Of a DNA stretch of 64,000 nucleotides, positions 8,877-16,523 are shown in pieces; positions within the stretch are counted from its first letter, which is position 1, and each line of letters opens with the position of its first letter. Where the stretch lies: positions 301,573 to 365,572 of the forward strand of contig NZ_FODR01000007.1 of the NCBI RefSeq assembly GCF_900110415.1, read 5' to 3'. This DNA is from Mucilaginibacter sp. OK283. GTDB lineage: Bacteria > Bacteroidota > Bacteroidia > Sphingobacteriales > Sphingobacteriaceae. The position numbers and the translations under genes are program-made. The notes under the pieces are model-generated. The model had not been told where the DNA came from, did not search any database, and saw nothing but the letters and a program-made list of their open reading frames with translations.

Positions 8877-9566
8877 ATGCAAAAAATAGTATTGATACGC
8901 CACGGCGAAAGTATTTTTAATCTCGAAAACCGTTTTACCGGTTGGGAAGATGTCGATTTGTCTGAAAATGGCTATCAGCAAGCCCACAAAGCAGGGCAAA
9001 TCCTTAAAAAAAATGGTTATAACTTTGATGTCGGTTTTACTTCGTATTTAAAGCGATCAATTAAAACCATGCATTTTATATTGGAGGAGTTGGATCATTT
9101 ATGGATTCCGGTTGAAAAATCATGGCGGCTTAATGAACGTTTTTATGGCGCGTTACAGGGAATGAACAAAGATGAAGCCATAGCCAAATACGGTGCCGAA
9201 CAGGTTCAAAAATGGCGGCGCGACCCCAATGAACACCCGCCTGCTGTTACCCGCGATGATCCACGGTTTCCCGGTCACGATTTGCGCTATAAAAATTTAA
9301 CAGATCGCGAGCTACCACTCACCGAAAACCTTAGCGAGACAATGGATAGAGTATTGCCCTTTTGGAACGAAACCATTGTAAGTGCCTTGCGCCGCAACCA
9401 AAAGGTAATTGTGGTTGCCCACGGCAATAGCCTGCGTTCATTAATTAAATACATAGATTGCCTTACCGATGAGCAGGTGACTCAACTTGAAATCCCCACA
9501 GCCACACCCTGGGTTTATGAACTGGACCACGGGTTAAACCAGATAAGGCATTATTATTTAGATTGA
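8877..9566 (+). CDS. gpmA: 2,3-bisphosphoglycerate-dependent phosphoglycerate mutase
   Basis: 229 residues from the ATG at 8877, the normal length for GpmA. It interconverts 3- and 2-phosphoglycerate in glycolysis via a phosphohistidine. The phospho-acceptor His is in IVLIRHGES (H8), followed by NRFTGWEDVDLSENG; the conserved LNERFYGALQG, WRRDPNEHPP and the second catalytic His in VVAHGNSLRSL are intact. A frame extends to 8817, but the -7 box at 8853 and family alignment support 8877. Apparently monocistronic. Confidence 0.96.
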   Translation: MQKIVLIRHGESIFNLENRFTGWEDVDLSENGYQQAHKAGQILKKNGYNFDVGFTSYLKRSIKTMHFILEELDHLWIPVEKSWRLNERFYGALQGMNKDEAIAKYGAEQVQKWRRDPNEHPPAVTRDDPRFPGHDLRYKNLTDRELPLTENLSETMDRVLPFWNETIVSALRRNQKVIVVAHGNSLRSLIKYIDCLTDEQVTQLEIPTATPWVYELDHGLNQIRHYYLD

Positions 9567-9649
9567 GATTTGATTTTCATGGAGATATGCAGCGTATTTG
9601 TTTATCTTAGTCGTCCCGATTAACTATAAACCATACGCTAAAACAAAAA

Positions 9650-10135
9650 ATGAAGAAGTCTGATATTTATGAAATAACCATAAAGATACTTGGTGTTTAC
9701 CTGTTGGTTTCCAACCTATCCAAAGTTCCCGGTTTTTTTACCTTTTTAAAAACGTTTAATGCTCTTTCAGGCTCCGACCATGCTTCTGAGCAAATGAACC
9801 TTTTTTGGCTAAATATCATAAACTTTATTTTTATGCTGGCCTTGTCTATTTTTTTAATAGCCGGTACGAAGTTGATTACCAGGGCGGTTACTAATGCAAC
9901 AGATAAGCAAGAAAATATAAAACTGTTTGCTGATAGAAAAGTGATATACGAGATAGCACTTATTATCATCGGTGGCCTGCTTATTGTTAATAACGTTCCT
10001 GATTTGCTGTACCGCATATACAACATGTCCAGCGAAAACGATAAAAACGCGGTAATATCATCGATAACGAGAGTATTTGTAGGTATTTTAGCAGTTGCCT
10101 TTGGTAAGCGTATTGCTATTTTTTTTGCGAAGTAA
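9650..10135 (+). CDS. hypothetical four-helix inner-membrane protein
   Basis: 161 residues with four hydrophobic segments (about 10-30, 48-70, 95-115, 135-157). No motif recognised. The N and C halves each hold two helices and similar YEI(T/A) starts (IYEITIKILGVYLLVSNL and IYEIALIIIGGLLIVNNV), suggesting an internal duplication. It starts 83 bases after gpmA and ends at a strong terminator. I do not recognise a function. Confidence 0.7.
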   Translation: MKKSDIYEITIKILGVYLLVSNLSKVPGFFTFLKTFNALSGSDHASEQMNLFWLNIINFIFMLALSIFLIAGTKLITRAVTNATDKQENIKLFADRKVIYEIALIIIGGLLIVNNVPDLLYRIYNMSSENDKNAVISSITRVFVGILAVAFGKRIAIFFAK

Positions 10136-10157
10136 TAAGCGGATACTAAATCCATAC

Positions 10158-10191
10158 AAATAAGAGAGGCCCGGACGGGCCTCTCTTATTT
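10158..10191. terminator. bidirectional terminator
   Basis: A perfect 15-bp stem (10158-10172 with 10177-10191) with a 4-base loop and A/T-rich outer ends. It lies between the convergent membrane-protein gene and hom, and can serve both. Confidence 0.9.
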
Positions 10192-10240
10192 GTAAACTCA
10201 ATAAAGTAGATTTAATATACATTGACGCGCTGAAGCCCGC

Positions 10241-11452
10241 TTATACTGATGCCAGGCTAACCCCGGTAAGCTGACCAGCAAATGCAACAAATGCCTTTCC
10301 TTCAGCTATTTGCGATTGGTTATCAATCAGGTTTTGTAAATTAACTTTTCCAATCACAAATTTATAATCACCTGAGTAATAGCGCTCTTTTATGGATATA
10401 AATTTCAAATCTTCTACCAAACGTTCGTCATCATACCTTAAATAGATGTCAAACTCTACATTATTGGTAAATTGAAGCCCGGTTTTTTCCTTGGCTTTTT
10501 TGTATTCATACTGATAGCTATAGCGCAATGCTGCTATATCTGATAGCACGGCCGATCCGGTAGGATGGCCGCCGGCGCCTTTTCCAAAAAAGAATTGTTG
10601 GTCGGCAAAAGCGGCCTGCACTGTTACACCATTGTACTCGTACTCCACGTTATATAAAAATTCGGTACTGTTAACAAATTTAGGCAATACAAACATGGCC
10701 ACATTGCTATCGTCCAATTCTTTAGCTACGGGAACCAGCTTTATTTTCAGGTTCTTTTCGCGGGCGTATTGTAAATCCTGGGCAGCAAGGTTCTGGATGC
10801 CTAAATTAAAAACTTCATCTGGCTGTACTATAACGCCATAGGCATGTGCCGCAGCAATTACCAGCTTATATTTGGCATCGTAACCACCTACATCGCTGGT
10901 TGGGTCGGTCTCGGCAAAACCAAGGTCTTGCGCCTGTTTTAAGGCGCTATCATAATCAAGCCCCTCAATAAAGCCCTTGGATAGAATATAATTAGATGAT
11001 CCGTTAAAAATTCCACTTATAGAGTGCAGTAATTCATTATCATAATACTCTTCCAGGTTACGGATAATAGGGATGCTACCGCAAACCGCGCCCTCGTATA
11101 ATAATGACGTGCCATGTGTATGCTGTAGCTCAATCAACTCTTCCAAATGAAGCGCTATCATTTTTTTACTGGCCGACACCACGTTTTTTCCGCTGCTTAA
11201 TGCTCTTGATACTATTTCAAAAGCCGCCTCGGTATCGTTAATTAATTCTACAATGGTATTAATTTCTGGGTTGTTCAGCAACTCGTCTCTATCTGTGGTG
11301 AATAAATCTGCCGGCAGGGACCTTTCTTTGTGCGGATCCTTGATAGCAAATTTTACAATTTCGATGTTTAAATTTTTTGTCTTGATGATATCATATAACC
11401 CCTGTCCAACTACGCCAAATCCAAATAATCCTATACTTAACTTTTTACTCAT
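10241..11452 (-). CDS. hom: homoserine dehydrogenase
   Basis: 403 residues. It reduces aspartate semialdehyde to homoserine, the entry to methionine and threonine. The NAD(P)-binding motif GLFGFGVVGQGLYDII is at the N terminus, and the catalytic region GIFNGSSNYILSKG, GFAETDPTSDVGGYDAKYKL is intact. It is the last gene of metY-metX-hom; its ATG overlaps the metX stop by one base (TAATG at 11450-11454 read on the minus strand), implying translational coupling. No aspartokinase fusion is present. Placing Hom in a SAM-controlled operon supplies homoserine specifically for MetX. Confidence 0.94.
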   Translation of the reverse strand: MSKKLSIGLFGFGVVGQGLYDIIKTKNLNIEIVKFAIKDPHKERSLPADLFTTDRDELLNNPEINTIVELINDTEAAFEIVSRALSSGKNVVSASKKMIALHLEELIELQHTHGTSLLYEGAVCGSIPIIRNLEEYYDNELLHSISGIFNGSSNYILSKGFIEGLDYDSALKQAQDLGFAETDPTSDVGGYDAKYKLVIAAAHAYGVIVQPDEVFNLGIQNLAAQDLQYAREKNLKIKLVPVAKELDDSNVAMFVLPKFVNSTEFLYNVEYEYNGVTVQAAFADQQFFFGKGAGGHPTGSAVLSDIAALRYSYQYEYKKAKEKTGLQFTNNVEFDIYLRYDDERLVEDLKFISIKERYYSGDYKFVIGKVNLQNLIDNQSQIAEGKAFVAFAGQLTGVSLASV

Positions 11453-12507
11453 TACGCTGTACGTTGCAATTCTATAATTTTTCCTTTTACATCAGTTTTA
11501 AAAAACGATGTGATAATATTTGTTAATGCTTCTGTTTCAATTAAAAAACCATCGTGGCCATAAAACGAATCCAGTTCGGCAAAGGCCGATTTGGGAATAT
11601 GCCTGAACAGGTATTCCTGCTCTTCGATGGGAAATAACACGTCCGACTTGATGCCAATAACCAGGGTACGGGCTTTGATAAGGCTTAGTGCTTTCTCAAC
11701 ACCATTTCGGTTACGGCCCACGTTGTGCGAATCCATCACCTTAGTTAAATACCAATAGCTGTAGGCATTAAACCGGTTCACCAGTTTTTGGCCCTGGTAT
11801 TCCTGGTAGGTTGAGGCCTTAAAATTATCGGTTTTGCTATCAACCTCCTCCTGTTGTGTTATACCATAAGTTTTATAAGTACGGTAGGAGAGCAGCGCTA
11901 TGCTCCTGGCAGCCTTTAATCCGTTTTGGCCACCTTCGATAGTGTTATTGTTGAAGGTCGTATCAGCACTTAAAGCCAAACGCTGCGACTCATTAAACGC
12001 GATGCCCCATGGCGAATGACGCGCGTTGGTGGCTATCAAAATAAGGTTTTTGATACGATTGGGTTCAATAATACCCCACTCAATGGCCTGCTGGCCACCC
12101 AATGAGCCACCAATGAGGATATGAATATTGCCGATACCCAAATGGCTGGCTAATAACTGGTGTGCTTTTACTATATCTCTGATAGTAAACTGCGGGAATG
12201 TTAAAAAATACGGCAAACCATTTGCCGGATTGGTGCTTAAAGGGTTGGTTGTACCGTATGGCGAACCCAAAATATTGGCACAAACTATAAAATGTTCTTC
12301 AGGGTTGAATTTATTTCCAGTGCCCACAAAACCTTTCCACCAATCAAAAACATCGGCATTAGCTGTCAGGGCGTGGCATACCCATACCACGTTGTCCCGC
12401 TCCTTGTTTAAGCGGCCATACGTATGAAAGCCTATCTCCAGTTGCTGTAGTTGTTCGCCCGATTCCAACTCAAAAGTTTGTGTGTACTTAAATATTTCTG
12501 TATTCAT
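11452..12507 (-). CDS. metX: homoserine O-acetyltransferase
   Basis: 351 residues, alpha/beta-hydrolase fold. It transfers acetyl from acetyl-CoA to homoserine. The nucleophile Ser is in IGGSLGGQQAIEWG (S135), preceded by WVCHALTANADV and GSPYGTTNP; the catalytic His is in FYGHDGFLIE near the C terminus. It lies between metY and hom. An 86-base spacer with a large hairpin separates it from metY. Function is acetyl- rather than succinyl-transfer by family membership (MetX, not MetA). Confidence 0.95.
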   Translation of the reverse strand: MNTEIFKYTQTFELESGEQLQQLEIGFHTYGRLNKERDNVVWVCHALTANADVFDWWKGFVGTGNKFNPEEHFIVCANILGSPYGTTNPLSTNPANGLPYFLTFPQFTIRDIVKAHQLLASHLGIGNIHILIGGSLGGQQAIEWGIIEPNRIKNLILIATNARHSPWGIAFNESQRLALSADTTFNNNTIEGGQNGLKAARSIALLSYRTYKTYGITQQEEVDSKTDNFKASTYQEYQGQKLVNRFNAYSYWYLTKVMDSHNVGRNRNGVEKALSLIKARTLVIGIKSDVLFPIEEQEYLFRHIPKSAFAELDSFYGHDGFLIETEALTNIITSFFKTDVKGKIIELQRTA

Positions 12508-12524
12508 CCTTCTATCATGTTGAT

Positions 12525-12596
12525 AGTGGTGAGTGGGCAGTAGTGAGTGGTGAGTTTTTTATTCACTCACCATTCACCACTCACTACTCACCACTA
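12525..12596. repeat. intercistronic inverted repeat between metY and metX
   Basis: GTGAGTGGTGA-type arms around a T-rich loop: 11 bp at the outer ends (tagtggtgagt with actcaccacta), then a 7-base bulge, then 12 bp (agtgagtggtga with tcaccactcact). The metY stop codon (12594-12596) lies inside the distal arm. Sequences of this kind are dispersed in Bacteroidota spacers; here it sits within an operon. Confidence 0.75.
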
Positions 12597-13913
12597 TGCT
12601 AATTCGGCTTGCGCCTCTTTTATTTTGGCAAATGCCTGTTCAAAATCTGCTTTTATATCGTCAATATGCTCAATACCAACCGCTACCCTTAACGATGTTG
12701 GGGTAACGCCTGCCGAAAGCTGTTCTTCATCTGATAGCTGCTGATGTGTTGTTGCCGATGGCTGAATGATCAATGTTTTAGCATCGCCCACATTGGCCAG
12801 GTGGCTTACCAGTTTCAGGTTATCAATTAATTTACCCGCTGCTTCTTTATCGCCATCAATCTCGAAAGACAACACCGCTCCGAAACCATTTTTCAGGTAT
12901 TTTTTTGCTAATTCGTGGTACGGGGATGATGCTAATCCCGGATAGTTTACTGATGCTACCTGCGGATGCTGATCAAGCCATTTGGCCAGTTCCAATGTAT
13001 TATCCACATGGCGTTGCACCCGCAATGATAGTGTTTCCAATCCCTGGATGTTGAGCCATGAATTAAACGGCGATTGCGAAGGGCCAAAATCGCGCAATCC
13101 TTCTACACGTGCACGAATAATAAACTGAATGTTGCCAAACGGACCGCCAACGCCAAACACATCTGCAAAAACCAATCCGTGGTAACCTTCGGATGGCTCG
13201 GTAAACTGCGGAAACTTTCCGTTGCCCCAGTTATAAGTGCCGCCATCAACAATAACACCGCCAATGCTGGTACCATGGCCGCCAATCCATTTGGTGGTTG
13301 ATTGTACTACTACGCTTGCGCCATGCTCCAACGGACGGAATAAATAGCCGCCTGCTCCAAAAGTATTATCTACAATAAGCGGCAAGTCGTATTTTTTTGC
13401 CAGCGCGCCAACTTTATCAAAATCGGCAATTGTAAAACCTGGGTTACCTATGGTTTCCAGGTAAATGGCTTTGGTTTTATCATCTATTAAAGCTTCAATG
13501 CTTTCGGCGGTGTCATCTTTAGCAAAACGCACATCAATGCCTAAGCGTTTAAAGGCTACTTTAAACTGGTTGTAAGTGCCGCCATATAAGAATGGCGAAC
13601 TCACAAAATTATCGCCAACCTGTAATATGTTATTTAAAGCTATAAACTGGGAGGCCTGGCCCGATGCAGTGGCCAAAGCCGCAACACCACCTTCTAAAGC
13701 GGCAATGCGTTTTTCAAACACATCGGTAGTGGGGTTCATTAAGCGGGTATAAATATTGCCAAACTCTTTTAGTGCAAACAGGTTGGCACCATGCTCGGCA
13801 CTTTTAAATACGTACGAAGTAGTTTGGTAAAGCGGTACCGCGCGTGAGCCAGTAGTAGGATCAACTTCCTGGCCGGCGTGTAATTGTAAGGTTTCGAATT
13901 TTAAGGCTGACAT
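12594..13913 (-). CDS. metY: O-acetylhomoserine sulfhydrylase (PLP enzyme)
   Basis: 439 residues, the typical long MetY length. It makes homocysteine from O-acetylhomoserine and sulfide. The PLP lysine is in VVQSTTKWIGGHGTS (K208); FETLQLHAGQEVDPTTGSRAVPLYQT is the family N terminus, and SPFLYGGTYNQFK and PLIVDNTFGAGGYL form the cofactor site. It is the first structural gene of metY-metX-hom, about 250 bases downstream of a SAM-I riboswitch and 127 bases after a Cys-rich leader ORF. The sulfide it consumes also feeds cysteine synthesis. Confidence 0.95.
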   Translation of the reverse strand: MSALKFETLQLHAGQEVDPTTGSRAVPLYQTTSYVFKSAEHGANLFALKEFGNIYTRLMNPTTDVFEKRIAALEGGVAALATASGQASQFIALNNILQVGDNFVSSPFLYGGTYNQFKVAFKRLGIDVRFAKDDTAESIEALIDDKTKAIYLETIGNPGFTIADFDKVGALAKKYDLPLIVDNTFGAGGYLFRPLEHGASVVVQSTTKWIGGHGTSIGGVIVDGGTYNWGNGKFPQFTEPSEGYHGLVFADVFGVGGPFGNIQFIIRARVEGLRDFGPSQSPFNSWLNIQGLETLSLRVQRHVDNTLELAKWLDQHPQVASVNYPGLASSPYHELAKKYLKNGFGAVLSFEIDGDKEAAGKLIDNLKLVSHLANVGDAKTLIIQPSATTHQQLSDEEQLSAGVTPTSLRVAVGIEHIDDIKADFEQAFAKIKEAQAELA

Positions 13914-14019
13914 AGTTGTAGATTTTGAAAGGTTATAATTAAATTTTGTTGTTTAGATGGATTTTAGCAAGCTGATAAAATGTTTACCAGTTTTACAACA
14001 CGTATGTTTTCAGGGATTG

Positions 14020-14042
14020 AAAAAAGGGACGTATTAAACATC
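14020..14042 (-). terminator. weak attenuator-like hairpin after the leader ORF
   Basis: On the minus strand a 5-bp stem (14042-14038 with 14032-14028, one G-U pair) and 5-base loop is followed by two C and six T (14025-14020). Its 5' arm starts inside the leader ORF stop codon. It is weak by itself; the position rather than the stability is suggestive. Confidence 0.3.
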
Positions 14043-14094
14043 AACAGCAGCAACACATACAAATATTGCCGATAGAAGGGCTAATATGTTGCAT
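14041..14094 (-). CDS. 17-codon leader peptide ending Cys-Met-Cys-Cys-Cys-Cys
   Basis: Read on the minus strand from ATG at 14094: MQHISPSIGNICMCCCC then TGA. Five of the last six codons are Cys, a rare residue, placed between the SAM-I riboswitch and metY. This is the layout of a ribosome-stalling attenuator that senses charged tRNA-Cys; poly-cysteine upstream ORFs with this role are known from mycobacteria. A small hairpin plus T run begins at its stop codon. No Shine-Dalgarno site is visible, as is usual in this phylum. That it is translated is inference. Confidence 0.6.
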   Translation of the reverse strand: MQHISPSIGNICMCCCC

Positions 14095-14160
14095 GTTACC
14101 GTTTTGGGTATTAAAAATGTTGCTTTTAGTAATTGTATTAAAACTTTTCATGGCTATAAA

Positions 14161-14267
14161 TTTATATCCCCCGGTGTTATTTGCCGGGACAGGAATTGGC
14201 ACCTTCTCCAAAATTGAAGGGTTGCCAGCGGGTCAGTGAGCCTGATCTCTCGCCGCTTCTTTATAAA
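14161..14267 (-). ncRNA. SAM-I (S-box) riboswitch
   Basis: On the minus strand the conserved core is present: GAGAGA, GGCTC-ACT-GACCC, CTGGCAACC, then GGTGCCAATTCCTG (14203-14190) and a C-rich/G-rich P4 pair. The outer P1 helix is TTTATA (14267-14262) with TATAAA (14166-14161). S-adenosylmethionine binding normally represses downstream methionine genes; here these are metY, metX and hom. The expression platform is not obvious: no strong terminator directly follows P1. Confidence 0.93.
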
Positions 14268-14326
14268 TCAATACCCGAACTATGCGGAGAATTGATTGAC
14301 TATGGTATTGCTACCAAATAATGCTT

Positions 14327-14359
14327 CAAAGATAAGCGGATATTTATTTAAATACCAAA
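14327..14359 (-). promoter_or_regulatory. promoter of the metY-metX-hom operon
   Basis: Minus strand: -33 TTTG at 14359-14356, a 21-base spacer, and -7 TATCTTTG at 14334-14327, a full match to the Bacteroidota consensus TAnnTTTG. Transcription would start near 14321, about 55 bases before the riboswitch, giving a leader of about 400 bases before metY. Confidence 0.75.
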
Positions 14360-14375
14360 TTTTATTTTTATTAAA

Positions 14376-14410
14376 AGGCGAAAGGGTAGATGTTACTTAC
14401 CCTTTCGCCT
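14376..14410 (-). terminator. terminator hairpin between the BSP peptidase gene and the met operon
   Basis: A perfect 13-bp stem (14376-14388 with 14398-14410) around a 9-base loop; T-rich sequence follows on the minus strand. It lies about 145 bases after the peptidase stop and just before the met promoter, insulating it. Confidence 0.8.
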
Positions 14411-14453
14411 GCTTAAACAACCTGTATATGCAAATGTTTTTTTAAACGGTAGT

Positions 14454-14513
14454 TTGTCGAATTAAGGAATTATTTGAATTTCCAAAATTCTGGAAATTCA
14501 AATAATTCGACAA
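14454..14513. repeat. long AT-rich hairpin with alternative outer pairing
   Basis: An 18-bp perfect stem (14467-14484 with 14491-14508) with a 6-base loop. The outer sequence ttgtcgaatt (14454-14463) can compete for the same 3' arm via aattcgacaa (14504-14513). It lies 3' of the minus-strand peptidase gene; a REP-like dispersed element or part of its 3' end. Confidence 0.6.
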
Positions 14514-14553
14514 ATTCCGGTTTAGACAGAGGTTCATTCTGTTAATTCTGATT

Positions 14554-15222
14554 TCAGACAGTTGGGTTTGCTGAATAATCTTTCCAAAGTTCATCCAGCG
14601 TTTTGCCGGTTTGCTGTTTCCAGGTATCGTCGGTAAAAGTATGGTCGCGCATTTTGCCATCGAAAGTTTTCACAATTCCGGGCTTGCTTTTTTCCAGCCA
14701 CGCCAGGAAACGCGCGGTAACGCGGTAACTGTTATCATAATTTTGAGTGGTCTTGTATGCCGGTAACGACCAGTTTGCTGCCGGATTATTAACGCCAAAT
14801 TTAAACCGGGCATAATCGGCAATACCTTCTGTTAACCAGCCCGGGCCGGTGCTTTGGCCATAATCCTGTACAATGTGCATTACTTCGTGAGTTACTACAT
14901 CAATGTCTTCCGGGCGTTGGTGCATCCAGCGCGAACTTATGGTAACAATGCCGTTTGCAGTTTCGGCAACACCTTTGTAGTTGGTATCAATAATCATGGT
15001 AACTGCTTTCAGTGTTTTTTTGTTGTAGGCATTTGCCAGTTCAGGATATACTTTATAAAATGTATTTATCAGTTTGGTTTTCAATGCGGTATCAAGCGTG
15101 TTATCATAATTAATAAAAGTAAGCCTGTAGCCGTTTTTGTTGTAGTTACTGGTTTGCTGTGCGTAGGAAGTGCCTGCCATCAGCATTAAAAACAGGATAG
15201 ATAAGATTGATGTTTTTTTCAT
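14554..15222 (-). CDS. secreted basic-secretory-protein (BSP) family putative metallopeptidase
   Basis: 222 residues. Signal peptide ending near SYAQ (about residue 22). The zinc-peptidase motif HEVMH lies in DVVTHEVMHIVQDYG, followed by the family-typical GPGWLTEGIADYARFKFG, whose Glu is the likely third ligand. The C terminus KTGKTLDELWKDY-like segment also fits the BSP family, known from plants and Bacteroidota. Substrate unknown. A -7 box lies 26 bases upstream. Monocistronic, ended by hairpins. Confidence 0.88.
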   Translation of the reverse strand: MKKTSILSILFLMLMAGTSYAQQTSNYNKNGYRLTFINYDNTLDTALKTKLINTFYKVYPELANAYNKKTLKAVTMIIDTNYKGVAETANGIVTISSRWMHQRPEDIDVVTHEVMHIVQDYGQSTGPGWLTEGIADYARFKFGVNNPAANWSLPAYKTTQNYDNSYRVTARFLAWLEKSKPGIVKTFDGKMRDHTFTDDTWKQQTGKTLDELWKDYSANPTV

Positions 15223-15247
15223 TGTTTTGGATAAATAGATTGAATTT

Positions 15248-15255
15248 CAAAACTA
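15248..15255 (-). promoter_or_regulatory. -7 box for the BSP peptidase gene
   Basis: Minus-strand TAGTTTTG matches TAnnTTTG and ends 25 bases before the ATG at 15222. No convincing -33 element at standard spacing. Confidence 0.4.
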
Positions 15256-15320
15256 CAATTTTAATTTAAACCCGAATATTAATACCATTCGTTTATCAGT
15301 ATCGTTACATAAAAAGTTAT

Positions 15321-15329
15321 TAATTTTGC
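15321..15329 (+). promoter_or_regulatory. -7 box for the ArgE-like gene
   Basis: TAATTTTGC is an exact TAnnTTTGC match. Transcription starting near 15335 leaves only 8 bases to the ATG at 15343 but about 29 to the ATG at 15364, favouring the latter. Confidence 0.55.
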
Positions 15330-15363
15330 CCGCATAACATTCATGGGAATTATCCCGACATCT

Positions 15364-16428
15364 ATGACCGATAGCAACAATTTATACCAGTTGGCAGTTA
15401 CATTATTGCAGCAACTGATATCTATACCATCCTTCAGTAAAGAAGAAGACCGCACCGCAGATCTGATTAACGAGTTTTTACAACAACATGGCGTAACCAC
15501 CCATCGCAAGCTTAACAATATCTGGGCCTGGAACAGGCATTTTGATCCGGCAAAGCCAACAATACTGCTCAACTCACATCACGATACCGTGAAACCAAAC
15601 TCGGGCTACACACGCGACCCATATGATGCCAGGATTGAAGATGGTAAGCTATTTGGCCTGGGCAGCAATGATGCCGGCGGGTGCCTGGTATCGTTGATAG
15701 TGGTATTTCTTTATTTTCATGACAGGGAAAACCTGAAATATAATTTTTGCCTGGCGACCACTGCCGAAGAGGAGATCTCTGGCGTAAACGGACTTGAATT
15801 GATTATCCCCGAACTGGGTAAGCTTGATTTCGGAATAGTAGGCGAGCCTACACTAATGCAGCTGGCCATTGCCGAACGTGGTTTAATGGTGCTGGATTGT
15901 ACCGCTCATGGCCGAGCCGGCCATGCAGCCCGCGAAGAAGGTGATAACGCTATCTATAAAGCGCTAACAGATATTGAGTGGTTCCGCAGCTTTAAGTTCC
16001 CTAAAGAATCGGAAGTTTTTGGGCCGATCAAAATGTCGGTTACTATTATCAACGCAGGTTCGCAGCATAATGTGGTGCCGGCAAGTTGTGTGTTTACGGT
16101 TGATGTTCGGGTTACCGATGCCTACCGAAATGAGGAGGTTCTGGAAATCATCCGCCAGCATGTAAGCTGCGATGTAAAGCCAAGATCTATCCGCTTAAAA
16201 CCATCATCAATTCCCAAAGAGCATGCTATTGTGCAGGCAGGTTTAGCTTTGGGCCGTACAACTTATGGCTCTCCAACTACTTCAGATCAGTCGTTGCTGG
16301 ATATCCCATCCATCAAAGTTGGCCCTGGCGATTCGGCAAGGTCACACACCGCTGATGAGTTTGTATATATAGATGAAATAAAAGAGGGTATTGAATTGTA
16401 TATCAAAATGTTAAAGATCATTAATTAA
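15364..16428 (+). CDS. M20 family deacetylase, ArgE-like (acetylornithine/acetylcitrulline deacetylase)
   Basis: 354 residues from the ATG at 15364; an in-frame ATG at 15343 adds seven residues with no family counterpart. M20 di-zinc site: LNSHHDTVKP, GLGSNDAGGC, the general base in TTAEEEISG and GIVGEPT, and PTTSDQSLL/SARSHTADEF near the end. In Bacteroidota this subfamily removes the N-acyl group in arginine synthesis, where the pathway runs through N-acylcitrulline; the exact substrate is not readable. No other arg genes are adjacent. Confidence 0.88.
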   Translation: MTDSNNLYQLAVTLLQQLISIPSFSKEEDRTADLINEFLQQHGVTTHRKLNNIWAWNRHFDPAKPTILLNSHHDTVKPNSGYTRDPYDARIEDGKLFGLGSNDAGGCLVSLIVVFLYFHDRENLKYNFCLATTAEEEISGVNGLELIIPELGKLDFGIVGEPTLMQLAIAERGLMVLDCTAHGRAGHAAREEGDNAIYKALTDIEWFRSFKFPKESEVFGPIKMSVTIINAGSQHNVVPASCVFTVDVRVTDAYRNEEVLEIIRQHVSCDVKPRSIRLKPSSIPKEHAIVQAGLALGRTTYGSPTTSDQSLLDIPSIKVGPGDSARSHTADEFVYIDEIKEGIELYIKMLKIIN

Positions 16429-16432
16429 CCCC

Positions 16433-16523
16433 TAAGCCCCCTAACCCCCTAAAGGGGGAACTTTTTGAATTACTAATTTGAATTTTCAACTATGGTTCCC
16501 CCTTTAGGGGGTTAGGGGGCTTA
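16433..16523. repeat. 29-bp perfect inverted repeat (C/G-rich dispersed element)
   Basis: Arms 16433-16461 and 16495-16523 are exact reverse complements (taagccccct-type) around a 33-base AT-rich centre. Each arm contains its own small palindrome ccccctaaaggggg. The stop codon of the ZIP gene (16521-16523) is supplied by the right arm. It lies between convergent genes and may end both transcripts; such C-rich elements are widespread in Bacteroidota spacers. Confidence 0.9.

Noticed and set aside
12547..12744. ORF beginning in the GTGAGTGG repeat
   Set aside because: Antisense to metY and the repeat; no support.
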